Below, piece by piece: positions 52,730 through 64,000 of a stretch of 64,000 nt of DNA (within the stretch, counting starts at the first letter, position 1; the number at the start of each line of letters is the position of its first letter). A model generated the notes under the pieces. That model was given only the letters and a program-made list of their open reading frames with translations. It did no database searches and was not told the origin of the DNA. Made by a program: the position numbers and the translations under genes. The stretch lies in contig CAMQGK010000604.1 in assembly GCA_947000775.1 (NCBI GenBank), positions 8,362,501-8,426,500 on the forward strand, read 5' to 3'. This DNA is from Pterois miles. Lineage: Eukaryota > Chordata > Actinopteri > Perciformes > Scorpaenidae.

Positions 52730-53170
52730 GAAGTAGATCAACAACTATTGGTGGATTACCATGACAGTCATTGTCCCCAGAGGATGAATCCCACTGAATT
52801 TGGTGATTTCCTGACTTTTTCCTGACTTTTCATCAAGTTTTTGCTGTTAAATATATCAACATCTACTCAGTAGATTGTCCTAACATTTTATACAGACATT
52901 CATGGTCCCCAGACGATGTATTTTAGTGACTTGTCATCATTAGAAATGTATATATTATGTGCAAAAGACAAAAACCCAGATAAAGAGAAGTTGGGGGTCG
53001 ATCTTTTACAAAACTGATGTGAGTTAATGGTATTGATCCTCACTAATTCAGAGGTCTTTGACAGCTCGCCATCCGTTACAATCACTGATGTGTTCTGGCG
53101 TACAAGCTAAACGCTAACTACACAATCATCTGGACACAGATAAACTAGCTAACATGCTAACTGAATACTA
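52730..53170 (+). repeat. Dispersed repeat related to 15850-16440
   Basis: tccccagaggatgaatccca, cagacattcatggtccccag and the gctaacatgctaac block follow the order of the longer copy at 15850-16440, with deletions. Confidence 0.5.
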
Positions 53171-54490
53171 AAATAGTGTTGGCTAGTACTGTTTATTTAA
53201 TCAATATCAATATCTCTGATTTTTTTCCCCTCAGTGTGGCCTCAACCCTCCTGCTGTCTTCCCTTCGATCATGCAACTTTTGTCCTCCCGGGTCAAAATT
53301 CACCCGATCTGGTTTGACTGTTTATAAAACAAACAGTATAAATTATCACCCAGTTCTGTGTTACACCTTTTGTGGCCAACCAGATTATTACCACAAGTTT
53401 TACATGTTTTTTGTTTTTTTTGTAAATGACAGGTTAATAAACCTAATGTCCGTGAACTTATACCATTTTAGTAGATATTATGAAATATTTTGACTACACT
53501 GTAGTTAATATTAGAGGAACACAATGGTGATGATTATCACATACTGCTATATGTAAATTTTTAGTCAGTATATTGTTTTTTTTTTAATGGCACCACTTAA
53601 TGACACCTAGTGGTCTTCCCTTTAATTCTGACCCCAAAAAACTACAGATGCTATAAATTTAAGATAAGATAAGATGAACCTTTGTTAATCCCCGGAGGGA
53701 AATTCGTGAATTGGAAAATTTGAATAACACTCCAACAATTCAACAAAAGTAGTGGTCATTATTTTATTTTTTCATTTGGAGGCAATTAGATGAAAGAAAT
53801 CCATATTTATGATCTAATAAAGTTTGAAAATGGCTCATATTCTACCTGAGGACAACACAAAGGTTAATACTCTATTGTACCTAATACTCCATCATGGGCC
53901 CTACACAAACAGATTTTTGTTGGTGGTTGGATGTCCGTTGGACCAACACCATCTTCTGTTTTCTGATGTTGCCAGACGACTGTCAGTCAGATCTGATCGG
54001 ACGACACCCTCACAGTCTGATGGAGCAAATTAGCCGAGTTTGTTGTCCTGAACTTTGATGTTGAGTTGCTGAATTTGTCATGAATATTTAGCGTTACAGA
54101 GAAACACCACGTGTTCAGGGGCTCTGCGGCGTACGGTAAACGTGTGCTTTTAGCTTCCCTTGTGGAAACAGCTCAGTTCATGTGGTTTCACTTTAAGTAC
54201 AATCAACCCAGGAATGGGAGCGAGTAGCTCTTTGGCACACGGTGCTCTCTTTTATCTTTGAGCTTGTGCCTCTATTGATTTGTCTGTTGGTCTTTTTTTC
54301 TCGTCACAAGATTTATTTTTCATTAAAGCTCTTTTCGACAGGATGCTGAGAACAGAGGTCAGGGCTATTTCAGTTGTCTCATTTCAGATAAATTCAAGGC
54401 ATGCACACTCACTGAGCACAGGGGAATTTTCCATTTAAATAAGTGCAGTGTGCTTGAATTGGCCTCAAAATAAGCAAGATTACTAATAAC
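53171..54490. other. Non-coding DNA with a solo SINE/LINE tail
   Basis: At 53660-53705 aagataagataagatgaacc and aatccccggagggaaattc are the reverse of the SINE tail seen at 10230 and 60872. Otherwise no gene, and frames such as 53176-53493 are AT-rich and unrecognised. Confidence 0.45.
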
Positions 54491-54491
54491 G

Positions 54492-54492
54492 C

Positions 54493-54523
<31 letters not shown>

Positions 54524-54526
54524 AAA
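54492..54526. repeat. Homopolymer pair C22 A13
   Basis: Twenty-two C followed directly by thirteen A. An error-prone region for assembly and sequencing. Confidence 0.9.
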
Positions 54527-55535
54527 ATCATTAATACAAGCTTCAAGCTTGTACTTGAACTTTATGAGTAACAGCGAATCCATCCCTTATCCCATCCTCT
54601 GTTCACACAAACACACAACATGCACACACCCTCTAATTGATACAAGACTTGTCCTGGGTTTGATTTCTTTGAGAGAAGCTTGCTGGTTTCAAGTGGCAGC
54701 CCTCCCTCCACTCCACTCCGTCTCCTTCCTTGGTTTTATGATTCTCTTTTTTGCGATCTGCACTGAATAAGCTGTTCTCAGCAATTATGGCAAATACAAT
54801 TCAATCTGTTGGTAGATCTCTCTTTAATCTCATTTCCAGGGTCCTAATCAGTCCCATACATCCACTTGCGGCCATTTGGTTTACCATCGCAAACCCCGTT
54901 CCCGGCCGCAAAGAATCCCATCTTTATAAAAATTCGTCATCCCGAGAAGGATCAGAGACTTTATTTATGTTGGAATAAGCCCCGGCCGTCCACCACATGC
55001 CTCATGAGTGGTGAGCTGGTTGAGGAGGCAGGCGGGTGGTTATATACACATCAGATACATGGCCACATCTTTACTTCCAGTCCTCTGAGCTGTCACGAAC
55101 ATTTGTTATCTCACACAGCAGTCTGCCACCTCTGAGCCACTCGCCCCCTGGAGGACTTACCCCGCATTGTTTTCTGTACTGAAACTGAGAGGCCTTCTTC
55201 CTGTGTTTTACAGGAATACTGACAACTTTTTGTTTTGACGACCTGACACGTGAAATAAGGTTCTCCAACTCTTTTTCTCCTCTGCCATCACTCATGGTTG
55301 TTTTCACCCCTCATCTCCAAGTGGCCAGATTAACCTGCTTGGGGGCCCCAGGCTGAAAATTCATAGGAAAATGCACAAATAATGAAGAAAAACTTATCAT
55401 AAGATATCATATGAACCATTGTATGAGGATATGTTGCTTCTCTTTAACCCCACAACTACAGCTTTTTTCATTTTTAAACCTGGATTCTTCAGTCTCAGCT
55501 GCCACAAGTGTCATCTCATGAAACAATTTGTTCAA
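54527..55535. other. Repeat-poor non-coding DNA, candidate conserved element at about 54770-55140
   Basis: 54770-55140 is complex, GC-richer and free of repeat signatures, unlike its flanks. No exon with splice support is seen. Possible enhancer-type DNA, by composition only. Confidence 0.3.
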
Positions 55536-55539
55536 CTTT

Positions 55540-55990
55540 GCAGCTCCCGCTGTACCAGTGGTCAACCTCCAGTGAATCCAATGCAGAAGTGCCTTTAACC
55601 TGCATTCTTTCTAACATCCAGCAGGGGGCGCCTCCTCTGGTTGCATAAAGAAGTCTGATTGTATAGAAGTCTATGAGAAAATGAGCCTACTTCTCACTTG
55701 ATTTATTTACTCAGTAAACATTGTAAACATGAGTTTATGGTCTCAATCCCTAGTTTCAAGTCTTCTTCAATACAGCATGATGTTCATTTGGTAAATTATG
55801 GTCCCGTTTAGACTCAAATAGACCATAAAGCAGGGGATGCTTTAGGGCGTGGCTACCTTGTGACTGACAGCTACCACAGCGTTGTCCTATCTGGGAGTTG
55901 TCTGTGTTTTCGTCATACAACTTTAACCCTTTCACGGTGTGTTTTCAGTTCATGAAAGTTAATTGTAACATTTTGGTCACCTAAAAATGT
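55540..55990 (+). repeat. Dispersed repeat, copy 1 of 3
   Basis: aacatccagcagggggcgcc, gtctgattgtatagaagtct, atgagaaaatgagcctactt and gtttcaagtcttcttcaata occur in order. Copies 2 and 3 are at 58800-59390 and 63795-64000, all in the same orientation. A partial tandem (attgtcaccacgatgttgtc, cttagctccaccctcttgtg) continues to about 56260. Confidence 0.75.
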
Positions 55991-56264
55991 CTTTTTCAGA
56001 GTTCGTGTTGTGCTTAGCTCCATGCTCTTGTGTCACTACTGGTTGCAAAATACCAAGATTGTCACCACGATGTTGTCCTATCTGGGAGTTGTCTGTGTTT
56101 TTGTCTTATAACTTCATCCCTTTCACATTGGGATTTCCGTTCAGTTAATTTTATTCAGTGTTCGGTTGTGCTTAGCTCCACCCTCTTGTGGCGCTCTCGA
56201 GGCTTCCAAACAGCAGTCCACAAATTAACGTCACTGTGACTACGTCCAATCCTTATATGTAGTG

Positions 56265-57480
56265 TATGCTCAAGACCCACGAAAGACTTCATACAACTTT
56301 TTTTCACAAAAGCAATAGTAGTCCCAAATACTTGATGGGTAAAGTCAGCAGCATTGCCCTTTGAGTACAGTGCACCCAGCACACTGCAGGTGGCGCTTTT
56401 GTTATATTTTGTACCCAGAAACCAACCACTACTTTAATACTGGAATACCTGACTGTGTGTCAGCTAGTTTCTATTTATTTACACAACTTAATTTAGGAAA
56501 ATGCACCATGTGAACACAATATAAACTGAAAGTTCATATTGTTCCCCCCAAAATATGCAAATAATGAAATGACCGAAAAGTACACCGAGGCAGCTTCGCC
56601 CAGTTATCCAGCCTCGCTGTCCTGTCATCCTTTCCTCCTCCCCGCTGCTTCTTTCCTTCCTGCTGTTTTACCTTTCGTCTGTCATCCTTCCTTCCTGGTT
56701 AATTCCACAGGTCAGGTCAGTCAAGAGGTCTATGCCATATTTGTCTCCCTGGTGTAATTGCTAACTATTTCTCTGTCACTAATAGGCCATTACTCAGGCG
56801 GTGCTGGCCGGCCAGCTTGTGAGGCTACACTGGGGGCAGCGAACACGAGGCCAGAGGCCCGTCTTTTTTTCATTAGTTCCCTGAGGATTCGGACTACTCT
56901 TGGCTCCGGGCCGAGACAGGCGAGGCCCCTTTAATGTTTTTGCAGAGCTCCAAAGCACTTTGTTGCCTCAATAAAGTTCATTTATGGGATAATAAGGCTC
57001 TGGAGGACACATGGTGCTGATTTGAGTTGAATGGTTTCAGCATGGCTCACATTCCCAAAAGTGAGCTCTGTCTCTTCCATCTCTGTCTTTTATTTCATTG
57101 TGTTTCTTTTTCTTTCTCCACTTCTCACCTCTCTCTTTCGCTCCTCACCTCACATCCCCCTTGCGCTCTTTATCTGCCGTCATTTATTATTCCTCTTTTG
57201 GCAGTGTAACTGTCTGATCCTGGGTTGACCTGGGATTTGCACACCTGGGAATGAGTAGCAGCGAGGGGGCAGGAGGCCCTCTCATTTCCCAGGATTTATT
57301 CCAGAGCTTGGAGGGGGGAAGGCAGTGGGGGTAGATGAGGGAAGAGAGGCGATCAGAGGAATGAAAACCCTCAAGCCTCAAACTCTGGCAGGAGGATCAA
57401 GCTTTACATGCCAAGACTACAGCAGAGCCGAGTGCCCCGGACATTTGCTGTATCAAAGGTGTGGAGGTACATGTATGAGA
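56265..57480. other. Repeat-poor non-coding DNA, candidate conserved element at about 56755-57010
   Basis: 56755-57010 (aataggccattactcaggcg, ggctccgggccgagacaggc, ataaagttcatttatgggat) is complex and repeat-free, the kind of sequence often conserved between fish near developmental genes. Pyrimidine-rich TTCC/CTCC runs lie at 56600-56720 and 57090-57200. No exon is supported. Confidence 0.3.
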
Positions 57481-58440
57481 TACATGCGTTAACAGATTCC
57501 TATACACTGAGGATGGTTTAAAACACACAGATAGATTAGAAACAGGCCCTGCTTTATATCCTTTTAGTTATCACACATGGGGCTTACGTGAGTGTTGGCC
57601 ATCTTTCCCTGAAACCCAGTAAGGACATTGTACACCACTGTGTGCTAAATGGTTTCATCTGAGTTCAATGTTTTTCTTTTTCCCCTCATTAGTAGTTGGT
57701 TAACCACTAATGCTTAGTGTATCTGCTCAGCTTTTCTTCCTCCCTTCATTGACTTAGCAAGAACCAGATGGGCCCAAACCGCCACATCTCCCTCTCCCCT
57801 CTGACTGCCATCCTTCCCACCACTTCTTTCACAATAATCTCTCGCTCTCAAACGGAAAATCGCCCCAGTTTTGCATGTCTGCTCGTGGCGCAACACATGA
57901 GACGCTGTATGTGGTTTAATAGGATAAGGCTTTTGGGGTTGCTCGGTGCTTGGAAACATGGCTGAGGCCACCTCTGGCTGCTTCAGTCATCTTAAAGACA
58001 TTGGGTTAGGCCTGAGGGTGTTAGCTTGGGCTTGTTAGTGTGGTTGGAAAAGGCTGTGTTTGATTCCATGATGAGGACTGGATGAAAACCTGTGAGTCTG
58101 GAGGACTGACACTGATTTGATGTTGGCGTTTGGGAGCCGCTCTGTTTTCAGTTGTGGTATCTTGGGATGGCATGCTGGCTGGGTTGCCAGTTCAGCCGAA
58201 GCAGACCACTGACACGGAGGGTGGCTCAGTGATACAGTGAAGACTAACTGCTACATATTAGTAAGGCTTAAAATAGAGAGCGAGAGCTGAGTGGGCTGGG
58301 TATTAGACGTTCTGCTGCAGTGCTTTATTTGGAAAAAGGTCTAGCAGTATTTGAATGTGTCACTTCAACAACCTTTTGGCCTTTTAACCAGTAGGAACCC
58401 GTTTGTGGCAGCTGAATATCTGGAAATGTAACTCACTGTA
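57481..58440. other. Non-coding DNA, no recognised feature
   Basis: Opposite-strand frames at 57714-57971 and 57768-57965 have no recognisable protein. No repeat identified. Confidence 0.35.
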
Positions 58441-58549
58441 AAACTAGGGCTGTGCGATAATGAAATATGATAATTTATCACCATTCCATGTGATTGTATT
58501 GTAATGAAATCATATAAAGAGATATTGTGAGTGAAAGACTGGAAAGACA

Positions 58550-58790
58550 AAGAAACAGCTTGTCTGGCTCTGTCCAAAGGTAAACTTACCAGCTCCTCTA
58601 ATTCTCTAGTTAAACAGAAAGGTAAAAATGTCATGCTGTGGTGGTAAGGGGGGATTACACGCTGCACTGTTTCTTGGCGAACAACTTGAGAGCAGTGATG
58701 CTAAGCTAAGCTAATCACCTCCTGGTTCCAGCTTCATACTTAACACAGACATGAGAGTGGTATCAATTTTTTATCTAACTCTCATGAAGA
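58550..58790 (+). repeat. Dispersed repeat (A-type), copy 1
   Basis: ggctctgtccaaaggtaaac, cactgtttcttggcgaacaa and agtgatgctaagctaagcta recur at 59645-59880. It directly precedes a copy of the 55540-type repeat. Confidence 0.6.
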
Positions 58791-58799
58791 AACAGCGAG

Positions 58800-59390
58800 C
58801 AACCTCCAGGTCTGAGAAGTGAAGCCAATACTGAGGAGCCTTAAACTTGCATTCTATCTAATATCCAACAGGGGGCGACTCCTCTGGCTGCAAAAACAAG
58901 TCTGATTGTATAGAAATCTATGAGAAAATGAGCCTACTGCTCACTTGATTTATTACCTCAGTAAACATTGTAAACATAAATTTATGGTGTCAATCTCTAG
59001 TTTCAAGTCTTCTTCAATACAGAATGATGCTCATTTAGTAAATTATGGTCCCATTTAGAGTCATATAAACCATAAAGCAGGGTATGCTTTAGGGTGTGGC
59101 TACCTTGTGATTGACAGCTACCACAGCGTTGTCCTGTCCTGTGTTTTTGTTGTGGACCTTTAACCCTTTCACAGTGTGTTTTCAGTGCATGAAAGTTAAT
59201 TGTAACATTGTGGTTGCCTAAAAATGTCTTATTGGGAGTTCAGTTGTACTTAGCGCCAACCTCTCGTGTAACTTCTGGATGCAAAATACCAGGATGTCGA
59301 GAGCCAAAATACCGAAATCGAGGCTTCAAAACAGCAGTCCACAAACGCAAAGGCAAGACGTCATGGTGACTACATCCACTATTATATACA
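58800..59390 (+). repeat. Dispersed repeat, copy 2 of 3
   Basis: Near-identical in order to 55540-55990 (gtctgattgtatagaaatct, atgagaaaatgagcctactg, ttgacagctaccacagcgtt), with a longer 3' part. Confidence 0.75.
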
Positions 59391-59639
59391 GTCTTTGGGA
59401 AGGAAGCGCCTGGGCATATGTTAAACTATTACTTTATTATTTATTATTACTAGTAAAAAGAGCACAGTTGGTCTGATGAGTGGCATGTCACACAAAGCTA
59501 GGTGCTTAAACTTCAACAGTTTCAGAGGAAATGCTCATTCACTTTCTAGCAGAGAGTCAGCTGAGAAGATTTTTCCACTCTCATATTTGTTGGATTAAAT
59601 ATGACGCTATGGCCAGCCTTAGCTTGGCATAAAGACTAG

Positions 59640-59885
59640 AAACCGGGCTCTGTCCAAAAGTTATAAAATCCACCTACCAGCATCTCTAAACCTCACTAAC
59701 ACAATATACTGTATCTTATTAGTTTAATCCATAGACAAACAGGTAAAAATGCCAGGTTGTGGTGTTACAGTGCTGGACTGTTTCTTGGTGAACAACTGGT
59801 GGGAGCAGTGATGCTAAGCAGTGATGCTAAGCTAAGCTAGTCACCTCCTGGCTCCAGCATTGTATTAAACACACTGTTAATATTT
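59640..59885 (+). repeat. Dispersed repeat (A-type), copy 2
   Basis: ggctctgtccaaaagttata, actgtttcttggtgaacaac and a duplicated agcagtgatgcta match 58550-58790. Confidence 0.6.
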
Positions 59886-59904
59886 GCAAATAGAGCACAG
59901 TGGG

Positions 59905-60195
59905 TGTAAATGGTAAATGCTTTTCTAGTCTTTCAACCACTCAAAGCACACACCCATTCATACACTGATGCCAATTTTGCCCATCAGGTTCTTTGCCCTT
60001 TGATCCAGTCTAAATACTCCAATCTATTTGGATCCAGTCTAAATACTCTGCACCCTAAATACATTGACACAGCGATGGCTAAGCCTCCGGTAGCAATTTG
60101 TCTTGTTCAAGGACACATCGACATCGACAGTCTGAACCACCATCCCTCCGACTGCTGGATGAGCTGCTCTACCCTCTGAGCCTCAGTCGCACGGT
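59905..60195 (-). mobile_element. tRNA-related SINE-like element, minus strand
   Basis: Read on the minus strand, the head ggctcagagggtagagcag resembles a pol III A box and tggttcagactg a degenerate B box; it continues with a tgtccttgaacaagac body. It differs from the SINE at 9931. Internal duplication: ggatccagtctaaatactc-like units near 60002 and 60030. Confidence 0.5.
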
Positions 60196-60870
60196 GTAAT
60201 CAATAGGTGTTTGAGAAATATCCAAAAAAAATGTTTTCCCTTTTTCTTCAAATGCTCACAGTCATGTATCCCTGGATATTTAGACAGCTGATTTATGTTT
60301 GAAGAAAGCACAAACAGTAGAGAAGTTCAGGATTCTTGTGTTAAAGCGTCCAGCTCTAAGCCTAATTTGCAGCCTTGCCCAACCTGAATTAGCTTTTAGC
60401 TTTGCTTTGTAGTGGCTTGATGATGATAAAGTGGTTCAAGGGGTTCATTTCCTCAACAGAGCTGGGGTTTCAGTAGCGAGGAGGTCAAAAGGTCAAACGC
60501 TCAAAGCCTCCCTGCCATCTCGGCCGTGGGTTCGGTTGCTGAGTTATCGCGGATCGTAGGTATTAACTCAGTCTGACTTCACAGGACGGAGGCGGTGGTT
60601 AAGAGCTGAACCGGTTACACAAGGCCATATTGTCACACCAGCTCATTAGACACATAAAAGGAAACTCTTTTCTTTGGGCAGCAGTTCACAAGATGTAAAC
60701 AGGCTGTTAAAACGAAGACATCTGTATTCAGTTTCTCCTTTCTTCCACATTTGGTAATCTTTAGTCAACATGGCTCAGAGTCAAAAACTCCTCAGGGTAA
60801 ATATTTAAATCTTCTGCTGTAAAGGTTCAAATGATGCCAAGTTTTGATTGGACTTGATCAAGTTGAAGTT
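60196..60870. other. Repeat-poor non-coding DNA, candidate conserved element at about 60540-60770
   Basis: Complex sequence including ctgagttatcgcggatcgta, gctcattagacacataaaag and gggcagcagttcacaagatg, without repeat signatures or splice-supported frames. Function unknown. Confidence 0.3.
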
Positions 60871-60871
60871 G

Positions 60872-60925
60872 TGAATTTCCCCACTGTGGGACCAATAAAG
60901 GAATATCTTATCTTATCTTATCTTA
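60872..60925 (+). repeat. Solo SINE tail with (TATCT)n
   Basis: gaatttccccactgtgggac then caataaaggaatatc and several tatct units, the same tail as the SINEs at 9931 and 29901 without the body. Confidence 0.7.
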
Positions 60926-62250
60926 AGCATGTGCTTAAAAATGATAATGATGCTATATGAGTATTCTGTATGTCCTGTGATTTGATATTTTCAGAGGTGG
61001 AAAGAAATGGCGTCTCGATACACTGGCATTGGCAATAATGGTAATATTTAAAAATGAAATACTGATATCATGTTAATAATACACATGATAATGTTGTATA
61101 AATAATCCAGTACATCTGAAATGGACGTATCTAGATGGTAACCCAGAAGCTGCAAAAACTTTCCTAATACTCGCTGCCCGACAACCTAACCTTTACAATT
61201 CAAGGTCAATACCGAACCTGAACCTCTTGCAAGAGTTTCGCAAATTGTGGGTTACCATCCAGACCCCTTAAATCCCACTTTTGTACAGTTGTAGTTACAA
61301 ATTACTCTCTCTCCACCTCCTTACACTCACACAAAAGAGACAAATGCACAATAAACAAAGTTAAAGATGAATTTGACCGAAAGCATTATTAGTGTTGTTA
61401 TCATTTTCAAATTTTCTATTTATATTACAATAACATGGGGGAGCCCTAGTGGAACGTATACAATTAAATACATTTACTTCAGGTGCTTGTCCTTCATTTT
61501 AATATTTCCAGGTTACTTCATACATGATCCCCACTATATTTTTACTTCACTGCATTTAATGGACACCTGTAGTACTTCGCAGGTTAAGATTTTACATTGC
61601 AAACTTTATAAGGATCTTATAAAATACGATATAGTGTTGTAGAATAAACTGTACGTCAGTATATAAATAGCAGTTAGGCACAACAAATGTGCATTTTGCG
61701 CTAAAAGCATTACATCTGGCACAGATGTAGGATTATATGTTATGTATAATGGCTTGTCTTTTCCCTTATTTATTTTTTAAGTGTTTCTCTAAAAGCTTTT
61801 AACCTTAGAAAAATGTGAAAACCAAATATAAGAAGCATGGTCAGAGTTGAACTTCACTCCCTTCATGATATCCCTTGACATATGATCAAAACAATTCCCA
61901 CACAACGTTAAAATCATCAGCTTTCCAATAGTACATTTATCTTTTCATTAGCAGATTTGACAGATATATCGCTGTGTTATATTTTTACGAAGCTGTGTTA
62001 TGTGTTTTTATTTAAGCATTACTATGAGACTATGATATGTGTTTTTATTAAGCTATGTTGTTACAACGCTATGTGTTGTTATGTGTTTTTATTTTAGCTA
62101 TGGGTTGTTATATGCTGTTATGAAGCTATGTCTTGTAGCTGGGGCAGAGTGATTTAAAAAGTGACAACATACAATTCATGACACTCACTGAAAGACAAGC
62201 AAACCATCAACCAGCATGGTGGATTTATTTAAATTTCCATACATACATCC
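60926..62250. other. AT-rich non-coding DNA
   Basis: 61960-62130 is a degenerate tandem of atgtgtttttatt and agctatg units. Short frames (61367-61642) are AT-rich and unrecognised. Confidence 0.4.
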
Positions 62251-62254
62251 ATCG

Positions 62255-62370
62255 TCAACCACTCATCCTGTTAGGGGTCGCGGGTTGGGGGGCTGGAGCT
62301 GATCCCAGCTGGCATTGGGCGAAAGTGGGATACACCCTGGACAGGTCGCCAGTCCATCGCAGGGCTTTAT
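62255..62370 (-). mobile_element. LINE 3' tail (L2/Maui-like), reverse orientation
   Basis: gtcgcgggttggggggctgg, gatcccagctggcattgggc and acaggtcgccagtccatcgc are the reverse of the tail at 1000-1147. Confidence 0.65.
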
Positions 62371-63794
62371 TTAAATTTCTTAATAAAATTTTTCAAAATT
62401 TTTCTAAAATGTGGATGATATATTGTGATATAAAAGGTTGGCATTTTCCCTTTTTTGAGGTCGTATTCCACCCATGCAGTGAGCCCCTCACAAGACTGAA
62501 TAAGCACTGCACCCATATTTAGCCCCTTTAAGGACATTTTGCAGTTAGTGCCTGTATACTTTTACCAGAGCAACTTTTTACTTGTGAGTATTTTACACTT
62601 AAAAGTTAGTAAAAGATCTGTGAGATGTGTCTTTACATTTGAATTGTTCCTGATGCAGCTAGACGTCAATACAATGTTGGTATAATGATCAAAATGGCCA
62701 GATGAGTCTGAAACAGTGAAATATGTTTCCTCTAATGTGCATCCCCATCACTGTCTGTTTACATTTTTCTTGGTGATTATGCAAATGTAGTATAGGAGAA
62801 TCAGCTTTTCTACTTTTCTACCTGAAAATAAACAAATAATCAATAAATGAACTCCTAATTGGTTGTTGTGATGTTCAGAGTGTATGGCATCCTCTTTTAA
62901 TCTCTGACTCTCACCTTTTGATATTCAGGCAGAGAAAGACGAGCCTCGTCACTTCCCCCTCATAACGTCCTCCCTCGTTGTGCAGTTAATTTAATTGCTG
63001 CCCTTTTTTCCTCTTCTCCTCATTAAATGCAGGTTTAAATACAGAGTGTTGTCTTCAGACTGTCGGTGTGTCAAAGCGTTTGCCTCTCTGTGATCTCTGC
63101 CTCGCTGCGTGATGATTGCCTCTTTGTGTCTTTGATGCAAATTCACGGTGATTGGAGGTTTCCGGTATTCCAGTTTTAATCTCGTGGGAGGTGCTCCTGT
63201 TCACCTGATCGGGGTTGTTTGGCTTTGACGAGCTGCAGAGAGGTGTGTGTGTGTGTGTGTGTGTGTGTGAATACATTCACGTCAGGTGTTTTATGGCCTC
63301 ACTTCAGAGAGAGCTTTCCCTTGGCAAGATATCTTGCCCCAGCAAGACCAAAGGGAAATATTTATAAATCATCCGCACAACAAATATTAAATTCGACCTG
63401 AGAGGTCAAAGCCATTCAGGTGGACACCCTCGCCAGAAATCTGCAAACACACCTCTAAGTCCGCCTGCTGATCCACCAGAGCGTCCCTGGAACAACATCT
63501 CTGACCCACTTATAGAGCACACACACACACCATTCGGACCTATTAATATCGACATGCTGCCTCTGAGACTGTGGGCTGCTGCATGCTGGAGGATCAATGT
63601 AAACATCTGGTACTTGAGCGATACGACTACTTCCAGCGGTCGTTCACCATGCCGCATCTGCTTCTTTGTTGTTGCTGTCTGATGCATTTGATTTGATTGT
63701 CACTGTACGCTTAATGTGAGTTAAATTTAACTTTAATATGCCAGTAATTACTCGGTATAGTTCCCTAAATTTGCTGTGTTATGGCCAGTGGGTA
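62371..63794. other. Non-coding DNA, candidate conserved element at about 62930-63230, (GT)n at 63243-63269
   Basis: 62930-63230 and 63400-63680 are GC-richer and repeat-poor (gttgtgcagttaatttaatt, gtgatctctgcctcgctgcg). No splice-bounded coding exon is seen. A short (GT)n lies between them. Confidence 0.35.
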
Positions 63795-64000
63795 ACTCCA
63801 GGTCTGAGAAGTGAAGTCAATGCTGAAGTGCCGTAAACTTGCACTCTATCTAATATCCAGCAGGTGGCGACTGAAGTCTGATTGTATAGAAGTCTATGAG
63901 AAAATGATCCTACTTCTCACCTGATTTATTACCTCAGTAAACATTGGAAACTTGAGTTTATGGTCTCAGTTGATAGTTTCAAGTCTTCAGTGCAGCATGA
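63795..64000 (+). repeat. Dispersed repeat, copy 3 of 3 (cut by window end)
   Basis: ccaggtctgagaagtgaagt, gtctgattgtatagaagtct and atgagaaaatgatcctactt match 55540 and 58800. It continues past the window. Confidence 0.7.

Noticed and set aside
1..64000. CRISPR arrays, operons, prophage or endogenous viral genes
   Set aside because: No regularly spaced repeats with unique spacers, no compact gene clusters and no viral-type coding frames; the only long tandem array is the intron 5 minisatellite.

Overview
The window is vertebrate nuclear DNA, most probably from a percomorph-type teleost. It has one long intron-split gene with GT..AG introns, CA/TA/GT microsatellites, tRNA-derived SINEs, LINE 3' tails that end in (ATGG)n, and many short terminal-inverted-repeat DNA elements of kinds familiar from ray-finned fish. 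No prokaryotic or viral gene is visible. The species call is inference from repeat style and protein similarity.

The one confident gene is uaca (uveal autoantigen with coiled-coil domains and ankyrin repeats; Nucling in mouse), on the + strand. I could place 19 coding exons by reading frame and splice signals, from an ATG at 19410 to a TAA at 47811-47813. The joined frame stays open throughout and gives about 1377 residues. It has a short N-terminal leader, six ankyrin repeats (exons 2-8), a linker built from small exons 9-15, one giant 2694-nt exon 16 carrying most of the coiled coil, and three short exons for the conserved C-terminus. The best promoter candidate is about 18.64-19.41 kb. The 3' UTR opens with a long (GT)n tract.

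Layout: 1-18.6 kb is upstream non-coding DNA, a mosaic of transposon relics. They include a hAT-like MITE at 2489-2918 with an imperfect 8-bp target duplication, a TTAA-flanked piggyBac-like element at 3936-4463, a nested insertion at 5454-5872, a SINE at 9931, a long CA/TA microsatellite at 11.94 kb and fish dispersed repeats at 13.9-17.4 kb. 19.4-47.8 kb is uaca, whose introns hold further MITEs, a SINE, a 1.4-kb CTACT-rich minisatellite that starts almost on the exon 5 donor site, and three long hairpins. 48-64 kb has no recognisable gene. It holds more MITEs, three same-oriented copies of one dispersed repeat, a tRNA-like SINE on the minus strand, and repeat-poor GC-richer patches that could be conserved regulatory DNA.

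Most interesting for follow-up: the coiled-coil hinge motif repeated at exact multiples of seven residues; the intron 5 minisatellite, whose 37-bp unit looks like a reiterated 3' splice site; a possible ankyrin-only isoform ending in intron 8; and the palindromic elements in introns 3, 8 and 13. I did not find a convincing wholly new biological system.
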